Shown here: piece by piece, positions 7,741 through 16,009 of the stretch | How the letters are laid out: every line of letters starts with the position of its first letter | How positions within the stretch are numbered: position 1 is the stretch's first letter | Assembly (NCBI GenBank): GCA_002392265.1 | Contig: DGGP01000038.1 | Coordinates: 1-19,274 of the forward strand | Direction of reading: 5' to 3' | Source of the DNA: Firmicutes bacterium UBA3871 | GTDB lineage: Bacteria > Bacillota > Clostridia > Peptostreptococcales > Anaerovoracaceae | DNA length: 19,274 bases | Made by a program: the position numbers and the translations under genes | The notes under the pieces: model-generated | Told to the model about the DNA's origin: nothing | Seen by the model: the letters and a program-made list of their open reading frames with translations, nothing else | Databases searched by the model: none

Positions 7741-8040
7741 ATGGCTTACGATTCAAAATTCAAAAGCAAAGATTTGGATGATTTATTTGAGGCGGTATTA
7801 CTGCTCAAGGATGAAGAAGAGTGCTACAGATTTTTCGAAGACATATGTACCATAAATGAAATCCATGCTCTAGCGCAGAGATGGCAGGTGGCTAAATTGC
7901 TTTCGGAAAAGAAGACATATGCTGAAATAGAGGCGGCCACCAAGGCATCTACCGCGACCATCAGCAGGATTAATAAATGTCTGGTATATGGTGCGGACGG
8001 ATACCAGCGCATCATTTCCAGAATGAACGAAAAAGAATAA
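7741..8040 (+). CDS. yerC: YerC/YecD TrpR-related transcriptional regulator
   Basis: This is a 99-residue protein from ATG 7741 (AGAGGAG five bases upstream), the typical length of the family. The TrpR-like core reads IHALAQRWQVAKLLSEKKTY (about residues 41-60), then AEIEAATKASTATISRINKC as the helix-turn-helix, then a short tail. Members are dimeric DNA-binding proteins; unlike TrpR, the ligand is usually not known, and some Bacillota homologues have been proposed to regulate histidine biosynthesis (HisR), which I recall but cannot test here. It has its own strong promoter and its own terminator, so it is a single-gene unit. The targets are not evident from neighbouring genes. Confidence 0.9.
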   Translation: MAYDSKFKSKDLDDLFEAVLLLKDEEECYRFFEDICTINEIHALAQRWQVAKLLSEKKTYAEIEAATKASTATISRINKCLVYGADGYQRIISRMNEKE

Positions 8041-8048
8041 AAAGCTCT

Positions 8049-8079
8049 GTGCCTTGGATAAACCGAGGCACATTTTTTT
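8049..8079 (+). terminator. Intrinsic terminator after the yerC-type gene
   Basis: The stem GTGCCTTGG (8049-8057) pairs with CCGAGGCAC (8063-8071), nine pairs with one G-T wobble and a five-base ATAAA loop, followed by seven T residues (8073-8079). It ends only 11 bases before the next ATG. Confidence 0.9.
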
Positions 8080-8089
8080 AGGTTTTTAT

Positions 8090-8677
8090 ATGGGATATAC
8101 GGATTTATTTGTTTACAGAGCAGATGAAACAGTCGGGCAGGAATTATCGCATGCTCTTTTGTCAGAGGCTTTGGGAATAGATGCAGGCGAGCTTCAGTTC
8201 GGTCCGCACGGAAAGCCATATATTAAGGGCGGACCGGAGTTTTCCATCAGCCATACGGGGAGAATTTGGATGTGTGCAGTATCGGCTGGGACTGTAGGGC
8301 TTGATGTCCAGGAAAAACGCACTGCGAAGTATGAAAGCATAGCAAAACGTTTTTTCACAGGGGGCGAGGCAAAATACATAGAGGCAGCGGGGGAAAAAGC
8401 ACAGGATGCTTTTTACAGGCTTTGGGCGAGAAAAGAGGCTTATGTCAAATACACCGGCCTGGGCTTTTCGGGCTCGGCTTTTCAGGAGTTTTCCGTGCTG
8501 GACAGCAGAGGAGAGCCGGCGGAGATAATAAACATAAACGGCGATGGCATACGTTTTACGGAATGCGCAGCCCCGGGTAATGATTATATTTGCGTTATAT
8601 GCAGAAAGGAAGATAATAATGATCAAATTTGCATTTTTGTCAGAGAACAAATCGGGCACTTCACATATAAAGGCTGA
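8090..8677 (+). CDS. Sfp-type 4'-phosphopantetheinyl transferase
   Basis: The protein has 195 residues from ATG 8090. An upstream in-frame TTG at 8054 lies inside the terminator stem and is not credible. Motifs are PHGKPYI (substrate-side signature), FSISHTG with H55, GLDVQ with Mg-binding D72 (usual GIDIE, here Q74 instead of E), and LWARKEAYVKYTGLG with W112, K115 and E116. The enzyme moves the phosphopantetheine arm of coenzyme A to a serine of a carrier protein. The Sfp class usually serves peptide or polyketide synthases, or stands in for AcpS; no carrier protein is in the window. The ribosome site is weak (only AGG at 8080-8082), and the start is just past a strong terminator, so expression probably relies on readthrough. 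Its last 59 bases overlap the next gene, giving a tail (ICIFVREQIGHFTYKG) that looks like a late extension. Confidence 0.9.
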   Translation: MGYTDLFVYRADETVGQELSHALLSEALGIDAGELQFGPHGKPYIKGGPEFSISHTGRIWMCAVSAGTVGLDVQEKRTAKYESIAKRFFTGGEAKYIEAAGEKAQDAFYRLWARKEAYVKYTGLGFSGSAFQEFSVLDSRGEPAEIININGDGIRFTECAAPGNDYICVICRKEDNNDQICIFVREQIGHFTYKG

Positions 8678-9470
8678 GTGGGGATTGTCCGTATATATAG
8701 AAGCAGGCGGGAAAAAGATATTGTTTGATGCAGGTGCTTCGGAAACACTCTACAGCGAAAATGCGAAAACCATGGGCATTGATTTGGGCGCTGTTGATTT
8801 TGCGATGGTGAGCCATGGGCACTATGACCATACAAACGGTTTTCCGGAGTTCGCAAGGATAAATGACCATGCGCCTATATATATTCACAAAAAGGCATTC
8901 GGCGAGGTTTACGGTTCGGAGAACGGAATCATTGATTCCTGGCCATGCTCGATTCTCTGGAGCGAAGAGGAAAAGAGAAAGCTGCAAAGCCGCATTGCAT
9001 ATACGGATGGACCTTTGTGGATTACGGAGGATATCGTAATTTCGGGAACGGTTCCGATGCTTCCGGGACATGTGATGCAGGAAGTATTCTATGAAAAGAC
9101 CTCGGACAATAAATATATAAAGGATGAACTCGAGCATGAACAGATTCTTGCAATCAGAGACAGGGATGAAAACGGTGAAAGCCGTGGCGTCTATGTTTTT
9201 GCCGGCTGCTGCCACAGAGGAGCACTCGCTGCGCTTAAGTGCGCGCAGGGGCTTTTCCCGGGTGAAGAGGTAAAGGTTTTCGTTGCGGGCATGCACCTTT
9301 GCATCAGCCCACTCTCTGAAATTCAAAAGGCGGTTCATGAGGTGGAAAATGCGTTTAACGGAATAATAATGCCGGTACATTGCTCGGGAATGAAGGCCAT
9401 CTGCTACATGGTTTCCAAACTCGGAGACAGATGCATTCCGGCAACTGCGGGAGACAGATTTGAATATTAA
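8619..9470 (+). CDS. Metallo-beta-lactamase-fold hydrolase, COG1237 (MJ0888-like) family
   Basis: The protein has 283 residues from ATG 8619, preceded by AAAGGA at 8604-8609; an in-frame ATG at 8544 would give a deeper overlap and no ribosome site. The metal motif is SHGHYDHTNG (H66, H68, D70, H71). Further ligands are AGCCHRG (H199) and MPVHCSG (H254). The opening strand pattern, VYIEAGGKKILFDAGAS, and the overall length fit the COG1237 group, some of whose members are annotated as dihydropterin-ribofuranosyl-aminobenzene phosphate synthases in methanopterin synthesis; in Clostridia the substrate is unknown, so that name should not be transferred. Soluble, with no signal peptide. It overlaps the phosphopantetheinyl transferase by 59 bases and the recX start by 11, so these are translationally coupled. 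Confidence 0.88.
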   Translation: MIKFAFLSENKSGTSHIKAEWGLSVYIEAGGKKILFDAGASETLYSENAKTMGIDLGAVDFAMVSHGHYDHTNGFPEFARINDHAPIYIHKKAFGEVYGSENGIIDSWPCSILWSEEEKRKLQSRIAYTDGPLWITEDIVISGTVPMLPGHVMQEVFYEKTSDNKYIKDELEHEQILAIRDRDENGESRGVYVFAGCCHRGALAALKCAQGLFPGEEVKVFVAGMHLCISPLSEIQKAVHEVENAFNGIIMPVHCSGMKAICYMVSKLGDRCIPATAGDRFEY

Positions 9471-9987
9471 AAAGGAAGATAAAAAAGCTAAAAAAAAGAA
9501 TGCTTTTGATGCAGCATGTGATTATTTGAGCATATCCGAGCGTAGCATAAGGGAAACGACGGACAAGCTGCTTGAAAAGGGATACAGCGAAGCGGAAGCT
9601 GCAGAGGCCGTTCAAAAGCTAAAGGATGCGGGGATACTTGACGACCACGGCTATGCTCTGCGCTACATCGAATATGCCATCAGAAAGGGCAGAGGCATGC
9701 GGCGCATAAAAAACGAGCTCCGTCAAAAGGGGATAGACGCATTCGAAATAGAGGACATAATGTTCGAGCTTTCCGAAAGCGGCGTTATAGACGCAGAAAG
9801 CGGCCGGGACAGAGCCCTTGAGCAGGCTATGAAAATAGTAAAGGGCAAGGAAATAGACGAAAAGCTGATTGCAAAGGTTGCCAGGAGACTGCAGACGCAG
9901 GGCTATGAAGGCGATGAGGTCTATTTTGTGCTCGGCAGGCTGAGAAATATGGCAAAGGAGGAACCTACCGATGGCGAGCCAATTTGA
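9460..9987 (+). CDS. recX: Regulatory protein RecX
   Basis: The 175-residue protein begins with TTG at 9460, with GGGAG six bases upstream; no other start lies before the conserved region. The three-helix repeats typical of RecX are visible: residues about 12-55 (AACDYLSISERSIRE, LLEKGYSEAEAAEAVQKL, LDDHGYALRYIEY), then GRGMRRIKNELRQKGIDAFE (about 70-90), then ARRLQTQGYEGDEVYFVLGRL near the C-terminus. RecX binds RecA filaments and modulates strand exchange. It is usually next to recA; here it is not, but lies between a hydrolase and tcdA. It overlaps the upstream gene by 11 bases and the downstream gene by 17, which points to coupled translation in one unit. Confidence 0.9.
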   Translation: MNIKKEDKKAKKKNAFDAACDYLSISERSIRETTDKLLEKGYSEAEAAEAVQKLKDAGILDDHGYALRYIEYAIRKGRGMRRIKNELRQKGIDAFEIEDIMFELSESGVIDAESGRDRALEQAMKIVKGKEIDEKLIAKVARRLQTQGYEGDEVYFVLGRLRNMAKEEPTDGEPI

Positions 9988-10654
9988 CAGGACAGAGAGG
10001 CTTATAGGAAAAGAAGGTTTGGAAAGACTTAAAGCGGCCCATGTGGCCGTTTTTGGCATTGGGGGAGTAGGCGGCTTTGCCTGCGAGTCTCTCGCAAGGG
10101 CCGGTATAGGAAGACTTACGCTGATAGATTTTGACGATGTGGATGTCACAAACATAAACCGTCAGATTATTGCTCTTCACAGCACTGTGGGGCGGGCAAA
10201 AACAGAGGTTATGGCAGAACGCATAGCGGACATAAATCCGGACTGTGAGGTGGAGCTTCTGAAGATGCTTTACTTGCCCGAAAATGCGGACAGCATTGAC
10301 CTTTCGAGGTTTGATTATGTGGTGGATGCAATAGACAATGTCAGTGCAAAGGCAGAACTTGCTGTGAGATGCGAAAGGCTTGGCGTAAACATAATCTCAG
10401 CGATGGGGACGGGGAACAAGCTCGACCCGACAAGGTTTGAGGTTACCGATATTTATAAAACAAGCGTATGCCCGCTGGCGAGGGTGATGCGCAGGGAGCT
10501 GAAGGCACGTGGGGTAAAGCACCTTAAGGTCGTGTACTCAAAGGAAGAAGCAAAGAAGGACGGGGAGCGCGCACCCGCAAGCATATCCTTTGTCCCTCCG
10601 GTTGCGGGGATGATATTAGCGTCGGAATTAATTAAACAAATTCTACTACTGTGA
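9971..10654 (+). CDS. tcdA: tRNA threonylcarbamoyladenosine dehydratase TcdA
   Basis: This is a 227-residue E1-like (ThiF/MoeB fold) protein. The nucleotide loop is GIGGVGG (29-35), followed by SLARAGIGRLTLIDFDDVDV and TNINRQI, the adenylation site. VDAIDNVSAK is the second conserved strand, and VCPLARVMRRELK and SISFVPPVAGMILASE are features of TcdA (YgdL/CsdL) rather than ThiF or MoeB. The enzyme uses ATP to cyclise t6A at position 37 of ANN-decoding tRNAs into ct6A. AAGGAGG (9955-9961), inside recX, precedes ATG 9971 by nine bases. It is the last gene of the chain that starts with the phosphopantetheinyl transferase. No zinc-finger Cys pairs are visible, as expected for this branch. Confidence 0.93.
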   Translation: MASQFDRTERLIGKEGLERLKAAHVAVFGIGGVGGFACESLARAGIGRLTLIDFDDVDVTNINRQIIALHSTVGRAKTEVMAERIADINPDCEVELLKMLYLPENADSIDLSRFDYVVDAIDNVSAKAELAVRCERLGVNIISAMGTGNKLDPTRFEVTDIYKTSVCPLARVMRRELKARGVKHLKVVYSKEEAKKDGERAPASISFVPPVAGMILASELIKQILLL

Positions 10655-10694
10655 AAACTTTGTTAATTTTTTTCAAAATCTTGCATTTTTTTTG

Positions 10695-10723
10695 TTGTGG
10701 TTTAATTGGAATGCTAGTATAAT
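10695..10723 (+). promoter_or_regulatory. Sigma-A-type promoter of the chemoreceptor gene
   Basis: TTGTGG (10695-10700) and a perfect TATAAT (10718-10723) stand 17 bases apart. The predicted start is near 10730, giving a 46-base leader with AGGAGG (10761-10766). The motif is not of the flagellar sigma-28 type. The rest of 10655-10775 is AT-rich; I see no convincing terminator for tcdA in it. Confidence 0.75.
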
Positions 10724-10775
10724 CAAAAATAAGGAATTTTCCCACTTTTTATTAGTATCAAGGAGGAACTAAGAG

Positions 10776-13700
10776 TTGAAATTCAAAGGCTTAAAGAAAG
10801 AGTTGGTGTTTCAGATCGGTTTACCGGTTATTATCATCTTTATAGTTGCAATTCTGGTACTGCGTTTCAGTCTGAACAGTCAGGTTCAGAAGACTGCAGA
10901 CCAGCAAATTCAACTGCAGGCAAGCAAGGTAGATTATCAGACGGAAGTCTTTTTCCACGACTATCTTGAATGGTGCCAGATGCTGGCAGCAAACGAGCAG
11001 ATAAAGGCTATGGTTGCAGACAGCATAGTAAACGGAACTTATTATGAAAATACCGCCCAGTACAGCGATGTTGTTAAAACTATGACAGAGCAGACTGCAC
11101 TTTACCCTGCAATTATGCAGAGCTATGTCGGCGGTATAATTCAAAACGACCTTGTGCTCAACGAAGGAACGACGATGCACAATGCAAACATTGACATCAT
11201 TGTAAAGGACAGAGCATGGGCAGCAACAGCACTTGAAGGCAATGTATGCTATATGCCGCCTTACGAGGATGCCATCACAGGAAATACCGTAACAACGATT
11301 TCCGCACCGCTTTACATTGACGGTAAGCCGTCTGCAGCAGTAGGTATCGACCTGATGCTGAACGATGCGCAGAATATCTTTGCAAATGCAAAGATAGGTG
11401 AAACCGGATTTGTAATGGTCATCCTTCCTGACGGAACAGTATTCTATCATCCGAATGAAGAATATGTGGGACAGGCGTATACAGATATCGGCTTGTCCGA
11501 AGAAGGTGTTGAGCTGGTTGAAGGCGGTGAAACAGGAGATGTTGTAAGCTTTGAGATGGACGATGTCGATTATGTCGGCACGCTCACGACTATTGAAGGT
11601 GCTGAGTGGTCACTTATCACATGCATGACTGAAAAGGAAGCCTATGCCACTACGAGAAGCATGACAATCCAGATGATTGCGATTCTCGGCATAGCACTCC
11701 TCGTAATCCTCGGAACAATCTATTATATCATCGGTCTGGTTGTAAGACCGATTGCAAAGCTGGTTGTAGCTTCAAAGAAGCTCGCACAGGGCGATGTTAA
11801 TATTGATTGCGACCACAAGGATATCGAGCGCGATGAAGTTGATCAGATGGTTAATGCGTTCGCAGAGGTTGTCGAAAATAACAAGAAACAGGCAGAGAGT
11901 CTGAACAAGCTGGCAAACGGTGATACAACTATGGAAATAGATGTAAGATCCGACGCAGACCTACTCAATGCGGCTCTAAAGAAGGTAGTAAACACTATCA
12001 ACGCTCTGATCAACGAAACTGCAGAGCTCACTCAGAATGCTGCTTTGGGTAATACAGCTTACAGAGGAAATGCCGAAAAGTTTAACGGTGGATACAAGCA
12101 GATTATTGAAGGCTTTAACAGCACCATCGATGTTATCATGGCTGAGGTTAACGTATTCAGTGATGTAATCACCCAGCTTGGCGACGGCCAGCTTCCTGAG
12201 GTAGAGCATCAGGCACAGGGCGATTATGTAAAGATTATCGAATCGTTAAAGTCGAGCGTAAATACATTAAAGAACCTCGTAGGCGATACTCAGGGCATGG
12301 TTTCCGCAGCAGTTGGCGGCGACTATACAAAGAGAGTAGACGTGGCAAATTATCGCGGCGAATTTGAAAAGATTGTATCCGGTATCAACAAGACTCTGGA
12401 CGAGGTTGTCGAAAAGACAGCTTGGTATGAGAACATCATCAACTCAATTCCACTGCCTGTACAGGTAATGGATGGAAACCAGAACTGGACACTTGTTAAC
12501 ACTGCATTCTTCAATCAGATTCGCGCAGCAAAGCCTTCAATTACAAAGCCGGACGATATTTACGGCCAGAGATGCCATATAGAAGGCGCAAACATAAACG
12601 GTATTGACGAGTTTAACCGCGGAAATGCCGATACAAGAATGGAATTCCAAGGCAAATCCTACATGCAGACTACAGCAGTACTAAAGGATACCCTCGGAAA
12701 CGGCGTAGGATATGTAGGAACATGGCAGGATCTCACTTCGATTCTGAAGTCCAACGAGTTCTCCGAAAACGAAATCGTAAGACTCCAGGGCAACCTCGGC
12801 AATCTCGCAAGAGGTAAGTTCGAGTTCACAGAGTCCACACAGGTTCCTGATGAATACACTCAGGCAGCTGCAGACCAGTTCAAGCTGATCGATGCATCGC
12901 TCAAAGAAGTTGCCGATGCTGTAGGCAAGCTGATAAAGGATACAAAGGCAATGTCCGATGCTGCTGTTGCAGGCGACCTTGCTTCCAGAATCGATGTAGC
13001 CGCACACGAGGGCGAATATGCTGCAGTAGTAGCAGGCATCAATTCTACGGTAGATGCAATCCTCGCACCTATTTCCGAGACACTCCTCGTACTCCAGGAC
13101 GTTGCGGCAGGAAATCTGCAGCACATGGTTACCGGAGATTACAAGGGTGGACACGCTCAGACAAAGGATGCACTCAACAATACAATCACTCATCTGCGCG
13201 ATGTAATTGCAGATATTTCAAGAGTTCTCACCGCAATTGCGGACGGAGATCTGACAGTAAATGCGGACGAGGCTAAGTACCTCGGTGACTTCACGGCAAT
13301 CAAGGATGCAACAAACAGCATCACATACAAGCTCCGCGATGTAATGAAGGGTCTGAACGATTCTTCCGAGCAGGTTGCAAACGGCTCAAGACAGCTCTCC
13401 GAAGCTGCACAGACTCTTGCAAACGGCTCCACTCAGCAGGCAAGCGCAATTCAGCAGCTCACTGCTACTGTCAGCGACATTGCTAACCAGACCTCACACA
13501 ATGCGGAAAACGCACGCGAAGCAAGCAGACTGGCAACAGGCGTAAAATCCAGCGCAGAGCGCGGCGACGGCCAGATGAAGGAAATGCTCGTTTCCATGGA
13601 CGAAATCAACGAGTCCAGCGCAAACATTTCAAAGATCATCAAGGTTATCGACGACATCGCTTTCCAGACAAACATCCTCGCATTAAACGCTGCAGTTGAG

Positions 13701-14216
13701 GCCGCAAGGGCAGGCGTACACGGCAAGGGCTTTGCAGTAGTAGCTGACGAAGTTCGCAGCCTCGCAGCTAAATCCGCAGCAGCAGCAAGCGAAACTACAG
13801 CTCTCATCGAAGGCTCGATTTCAAAGGTTGAAGCAGGTACAAAGATTGCGAACGAAACAGCAGAGGCTCTCGCTGAAATCGTTGAAGGTATCGGCAAGAC
13901 TGCAGATCTTGTTGACAGCATTGCAAGTGCTTCGGGTGAGCAGGCAGTTGGAATCAACGAGGTTAACAAGGGTATCGAACAGGTATCTCAGGTTGTACAG
14001 TCCAACTCGGCTACTGCAGAGGAATCCGCAGCTTCATCCGAGGAGCTCTACGGACAGGCTGATATGCTCAAAAAGATGGTTGCAGCATTCCATGTTGATA
14101 GCAGGAAGGGCGGCGCAGCACCGGCTCAGAGAAAGCCTGCAGTACCTCCGCAGCTGCCTCCTAAAAAGGAAGATGTAGTTATTACTTTGGATTTTGACGA
14201 CAACGACAAATACTAA
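10776..14216 (+). CDS. Large methyl-accepting chemotaxis protein: dCache, poly-HAMP, PAS, MCP signal domain
   Basis: The 1146-residue protein starts at TTG 10776, with AGGAGG nine bases upstream. In order: TM1 (about 13-33); extracellular double-Cache sensor (about 34-299); TM2 (300-324); a chain of HAMP-like repeats (about 324-545), each showing a G-D/N turn such as [24 protein letters not shown] and VGGDYTKR; a PAS domain (about 550-652) beginning [17 protein letters not shown]; four more repeats (about 665-875), such as [23 protein letters not shown] and ADGDLTV; then the MCP signalling hairpin, with the conserved tip [16 protein letters not shown] (965-980). The tail ends DFDDNDKY, without a recognisable CheR pentapeptide. 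The sensor keeps an RxW (R146, W148), Y163 and D192 pattern like amino-acid-binding dCache domains. No CheA/W genes are nearby, so this is an orphan receptor locus. It is a single-gene unit with its own promoter and terminator. Confidence 0.95.
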   Translation: MKFKGLKKELVFQIGLPVIIIFIVAILVLRFSLNSQVQKTADQQIQLQASKVDYQTEVFFHDYLEWCQMLAANEQIKAMVADSIVNGTYYENTAQYSDVVKTMTEQTALYPAIMQSYVGGIIQNDLVLNEGTTMHNANIDIIVKDRAWAATALEGNVCYMPPYEDAITGNTVTTISAPLYIDGKPSAAVGIDLMLNDAQNIFANAKIGETGFVMVILPDGTVFYHPNEEYVGQAYTDIGLSEEGVELVEGGETGDVVSFEMDDVDYVGTLTTIEGAEWSLITCMTEKEAYATTRSMTIQMIAILGIALLVILGTIYYIIGLVVRPIAKLVVASKKLAQGDVNIDCDHKDIERDEVDQMVNAFAEVVENNKKQAESLNKLANGDTTMEIDVRSDADLLNAALKKVVNTINALINETAELTQNAALGNTAYRGNAEKFNGGYKQIIEGFNSTIDVIMAEVNVFSDVITQLGDGQLPEVEHQAQGDYVKIIESLKSSVNTLKNLVGDTQGMVSAAVGGDYTKRVDVANYRGEFEKIVSGINKTLDEVVEKTAWYENIINSIPLPVQVMDGNQNWTLVNTAFFNQIRAAKPSITKPDDIYGQRCHIEGANINGIDEFNRGNADTRMEFQGKSYMQTTAVLKDTLGNGVGYVGTWQDLTSILKSNEFSENEIVRLQGNLGNLARGKFEFTESTQVPDEYTQAAADQFKLIDASLKEVADAVGKLIKDTKAMSDAAVAGDLASRIDVAAHEGEYAAVVAGINSTVDAILAPISETLLVLQDVAAGNLQHMVTGDYKGGHAQTKDALNNTITHLRDVIADISRVLTAIADGDLTVNADEAKYLGDFTAIKDATNSITYKLRDVMKGLNDSSEQVANGSRQLSEAAQTLANGSTQQASAIQQLTATVSDIANQTSHNAENAREASRLATGVKSSAERGDGQMKEMLVSMDEINESSANISKIIKVIDDIAFQTNILALNAAVEAARAGVHGKGFAVVADEVRSLAAKSAAAASETTALIEGSISKVEAGTKIANETAEALAEIVEGIGKTADLVDSIASASGEQAVGINEVNKGIEQVSQVVQSNSATAEESAASSEELYGQADMLKKMVAAFHVDSRKGGAAPAQRKPAVPPQLPPKKEDVVITLDFDDNDKY

Positions 14217-14230
14217 AGCAATCAGGGCAT

Positions 14231-14271
14231 AAAAAAATAATGCACGAGGTAAATACCTCGTGCATTTTTTT
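14231..14271. terminator. Bidirectional terminator between convergent genes
   Basis: TGCACGAGGT (14241-14250) and ACCTCGTGCA (14255-14264) form a perfect ten-pair stem with an AAAT loop, extended by two A-T pairs. A seven-base A-run lies upstream (14231-14237) and a seven-base T-run downstream (14265-14271), so it can end transcripts from both the chemoreceptor (+) and the GH18 gene (-). The T-run overlaps the last bases of the GH18 stop codon. Confidence 0.92.
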
Positions 14272-15895
14272 ATTCAAACAGGGACCAGATATCCGATGAA
14301 GCCTGCGAGAACTGCCAGCAGGCGGTTCCTGCGAGGTTATAGCTCTTTGCGAGCTCGAGCCTGTTTTTAATTGATGTACTGTCTTCTATCCAGATTTTGG
14401 CCGTGCCGGTGGAAGTGGCATATTCGGCGTAATTCTGTTTTTCTTTATCCAGATATGTCGTTACCGCATTGTTAATCCTGAGGGTATTTTGCACGGTTGA
14501 CATGGTTGCCGAAGATTTTGAAACTATATTGCCGCTGCCATCCACAATCCAGATTCTGGTGTAGAGAGGAATGCCCATCAGAAGCTTCCTTGAAGGAACG
14601 CCTTCGTCTATGCAGCCCTTTACGGCCTTTTCAACCCATGGAAGCGATGCAATCGAGCCTGCTGTTTTGCTGCCGCTGTAATGCTCGTCATAGGTCATTA
14701 CGGCGAGATAATCGACGTAATTTGAAAGAGTCTTTCTGTCATATTCTACGGTCCACGAAGCAGGTACCAGAGTGTCTATCGAGAGATTTAATCCCTGGCG
14801 CTCGGTGTAGCGCCTCATCTTCTTTGTGAAAGCTGTCAGCCCGTCTCTGTCCGCATCGGTCACATCCTCGAAATCGATGTTAATTCCATCTGCATCATAG
14901 ATGCAGGAATAGAGGATGTACTGAGCGACAGCCCTGTTTTCTATGCTGCTGTCTGCAAACATTGCGGTTGTGAACTTTGTGGAGCCGCTGGCGCTCATGT
15001 TGTTTGTAATGGTTGCCCAGACCATGTAACCCGCAGAGTGGGCGAGGTCGGAATAGCCTCGGTCACCGCTGTTTGTGACGTTTCCTCCGTCGTTAACCTT
15101 TAGGCGGAACCACGTCGGAGCGAGTATATCTATGCCGGATATTGCTTCCGGTGCCTGCGGAGTAACTTCGCTTACATACTGCCAGACCAGATTGATTCTG
15201 TCGTTTGCCTTTTGGACAAACTTTGTCTTTTTGGCTGCGTAGAAATCAACTGATGACAGGTCTATGTCCTCGGTGGCGATGCTGCCGCTTAGGACGTAAT
15301 AGAGGTTGCCGTCATAGTCGCTGATTATGCTGTAGTTGTCTGTCGTGCCTTCGATGTAGACGCGCTGGCCCTTTTTCAGTGTAAGCCTTTCATCGGAGAC
15401 AGAATCGAGAGACGGCACAGCGACTGCTTCGTCAATGCAGACTCTTGCGACGGTCTCTTTGCCGGTCAGTTCGCGCAGCTTTATGCTTTTGCCGGACAGA
15501 CTGTAGTCGAGCTTGAAAAACTGCGACATGGCATTGATTGAAAAGCAGAGCTCGCTGTTCAGCGTTTTCAGCGGTATTGTAATTGTGCCGGCGTTTGCTT
15601 TGACAAAGTCCGTAACGGTATCATCCGCGAGCATGATGTTTTCTTTGGAAATATCAATTAAAAGCTGCTTGTTCTTTTCATCGAGGCTCACACCGTTGTT
15701 TTTGCAGTATGTTCCAATCATGCTGACAGGCAGATAAACATTGCCCTTGGTGTAAAAACCCGTTTCGGATATCTTTTTGCCGTCAACATATATGGAATAG
15801 CTGTCATATGAATCTGCCAGAGCGGTAATGCCCGCAAACGGCAGGGTGAACATTACCACAGTCAGAAATATAATAAAGATTTTTTTTCTATTCAT
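14270..15895 (-). CDS. Secreted GH18-family glycosidase with copper-amine-oxidase-like stalk domain
   Basis: The 541-residue protein is the only minus-strand gene. A signal peptide (about 1-27, ending AGITALA) leads into a copper-amine-oxidase N-terminal-like domain (about 33-148, with YVDGKKI, VYLPVSMIG and INAMSQFFKLDYSL) and an SH3-like segment (about 165-215, LKKGQRVYIEGT, YYVLSGSI). The GH18 barrel (about 235-541) opens with ISGIDILAPTWFRL. The catalytic motif DGINIDFE spans 336-343, with E343 as acid and D341 kept, while the DxxD position 339 is N, as in many YaaH/SleL-like spore-cortex proteins. MTYDEHYSG and LLMGIPLYTRIW are also typical. It probably cleaves N-acetylglucosaminyl bonds in peptidoglycan, possibly cortex, or binds the wall; the substrate is not proven. 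The ribosome site is strong (AGGGGGAGGA, forward 15901-15910). It diverges from the LTA-synthase-like gene. Confidence 0.88.
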   Translation of the reverse strand: MNRKKIFIIFLTVVMFTLPFAGITALADSYDSYSIYVDGKKISETGFYTKGNVYLPVSMIGTYCKNNGVSLDEKNKQLLIDISKENIMLADDTVTDFVKANAGTITIPLKTLNSELCFSINAMSQFFKLDYSLSGKSIKLRELTGKETVARVCIDEAVAVPSLDSVSDERLTLKKGQRVYIEGTTDNYSIISDYDGNLYYVLSGSIATEDIDLSSVDFYAAKKTKFVQKANDRINLVWQYVSEVTPQAPEAISGIDILAPTWFRLKVNDGGNVTNSGDRGYSDLAHSAGYMVWATITNNMSASGSTKFTTAMFADSSIENRAVAQYILYSCIYDADGINIDFEDVTDADRDGLTAFTKKMRRYTERQGLNLSIDTLVPASWTVEYDRKTLSNYVDYLAVMTYDEHYSGSKTAGSIASLPWVEKAVKGCIDEGVPSRKLLMGIPLYTRIWIVDGSGNIVSKSSATMSTVQNTLRINNAVTTYLDKEKQNYAEYATSTGTAKIWIEDSTSIKNRLELAKSYNLAGTACWQFSQASSDIWSLFE

Positions 15896-15923
15896 TTTTG
15901 TCCTCCCCCTTTTCGACTTTTTT

Positions 15924-15953
15924 ATTATAATACAAGCAGTGGCCTTTAGGCAA
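15924..15953 (-). promoter_or_regulatory. Promoter of the GH18 gene (minus strand)
   Basis: On the minus strand, TTGCCT (forward 15948-15953) and a perfect TATAAT (forward 15924-15929) are separated by 18 bases. The predicted start is near forward 15917, 22 bases before the ATG, just long enough for the AGGGGGAGGA ribosome site. Upstream it faces the divergent promoter at 15972-16000. Confidence 0.65.
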
Positions 15954-15971
15954 GAAATTGCTTTGAAAAGC

Positions 15972-16000
15972 TTGAAAAAATCGCATTTGTTCTTTATAAT
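15972..16000 (+). promoter_or_regulatory. Near-consensus promoter of the LTA-synthase-like gene, almost at its ATG
   Basis: TTGAAA (15972-15977) and TATAAT (15995-16000) are separated by exactly 17 bases. The usual start seven bases past the -10 element would be near 16007, only about three bases before ATG 16010. No Shine-Dalgarno sequence lies before that ATG, consistent with a leaderless or nearly leaderless mRNA. Confidence 0.75.
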
Positions 16001-16009
16001 AATAATGTT

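Noticed and set aside
8054..8089. TTG start for the phosphopantetheinyl transferase
   Set aside because: It would begin inside the terminator stem and add residues not needed for the family; ATG 8090 fits the normal N-terminus.
8661..9380. 239-codon open frame on the minus strand
   Set aside because: It lies wholly antisense to the metallo-beta-lactamase-fold gene, whose metal motifs are intact; the antisense translation is cysteine- and arginine-rich with no recognisable domain.
10652..10675. Possible tcdA terminator, TGAAAA pairing with TTTTCA
   Set aside because: Six AT-rich pairs with a 12-base loop and no clean T-run directly after the stem.
12681..13193. 170-codon minus-strand frame, and a similar 172-codon one at 13451-13969
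   Set aside because: Both mirror repetitive, helix-coding parts of the chemoreceptor; their Ser/Ala/Cys-rich translations are what such antisense frames give by composition.
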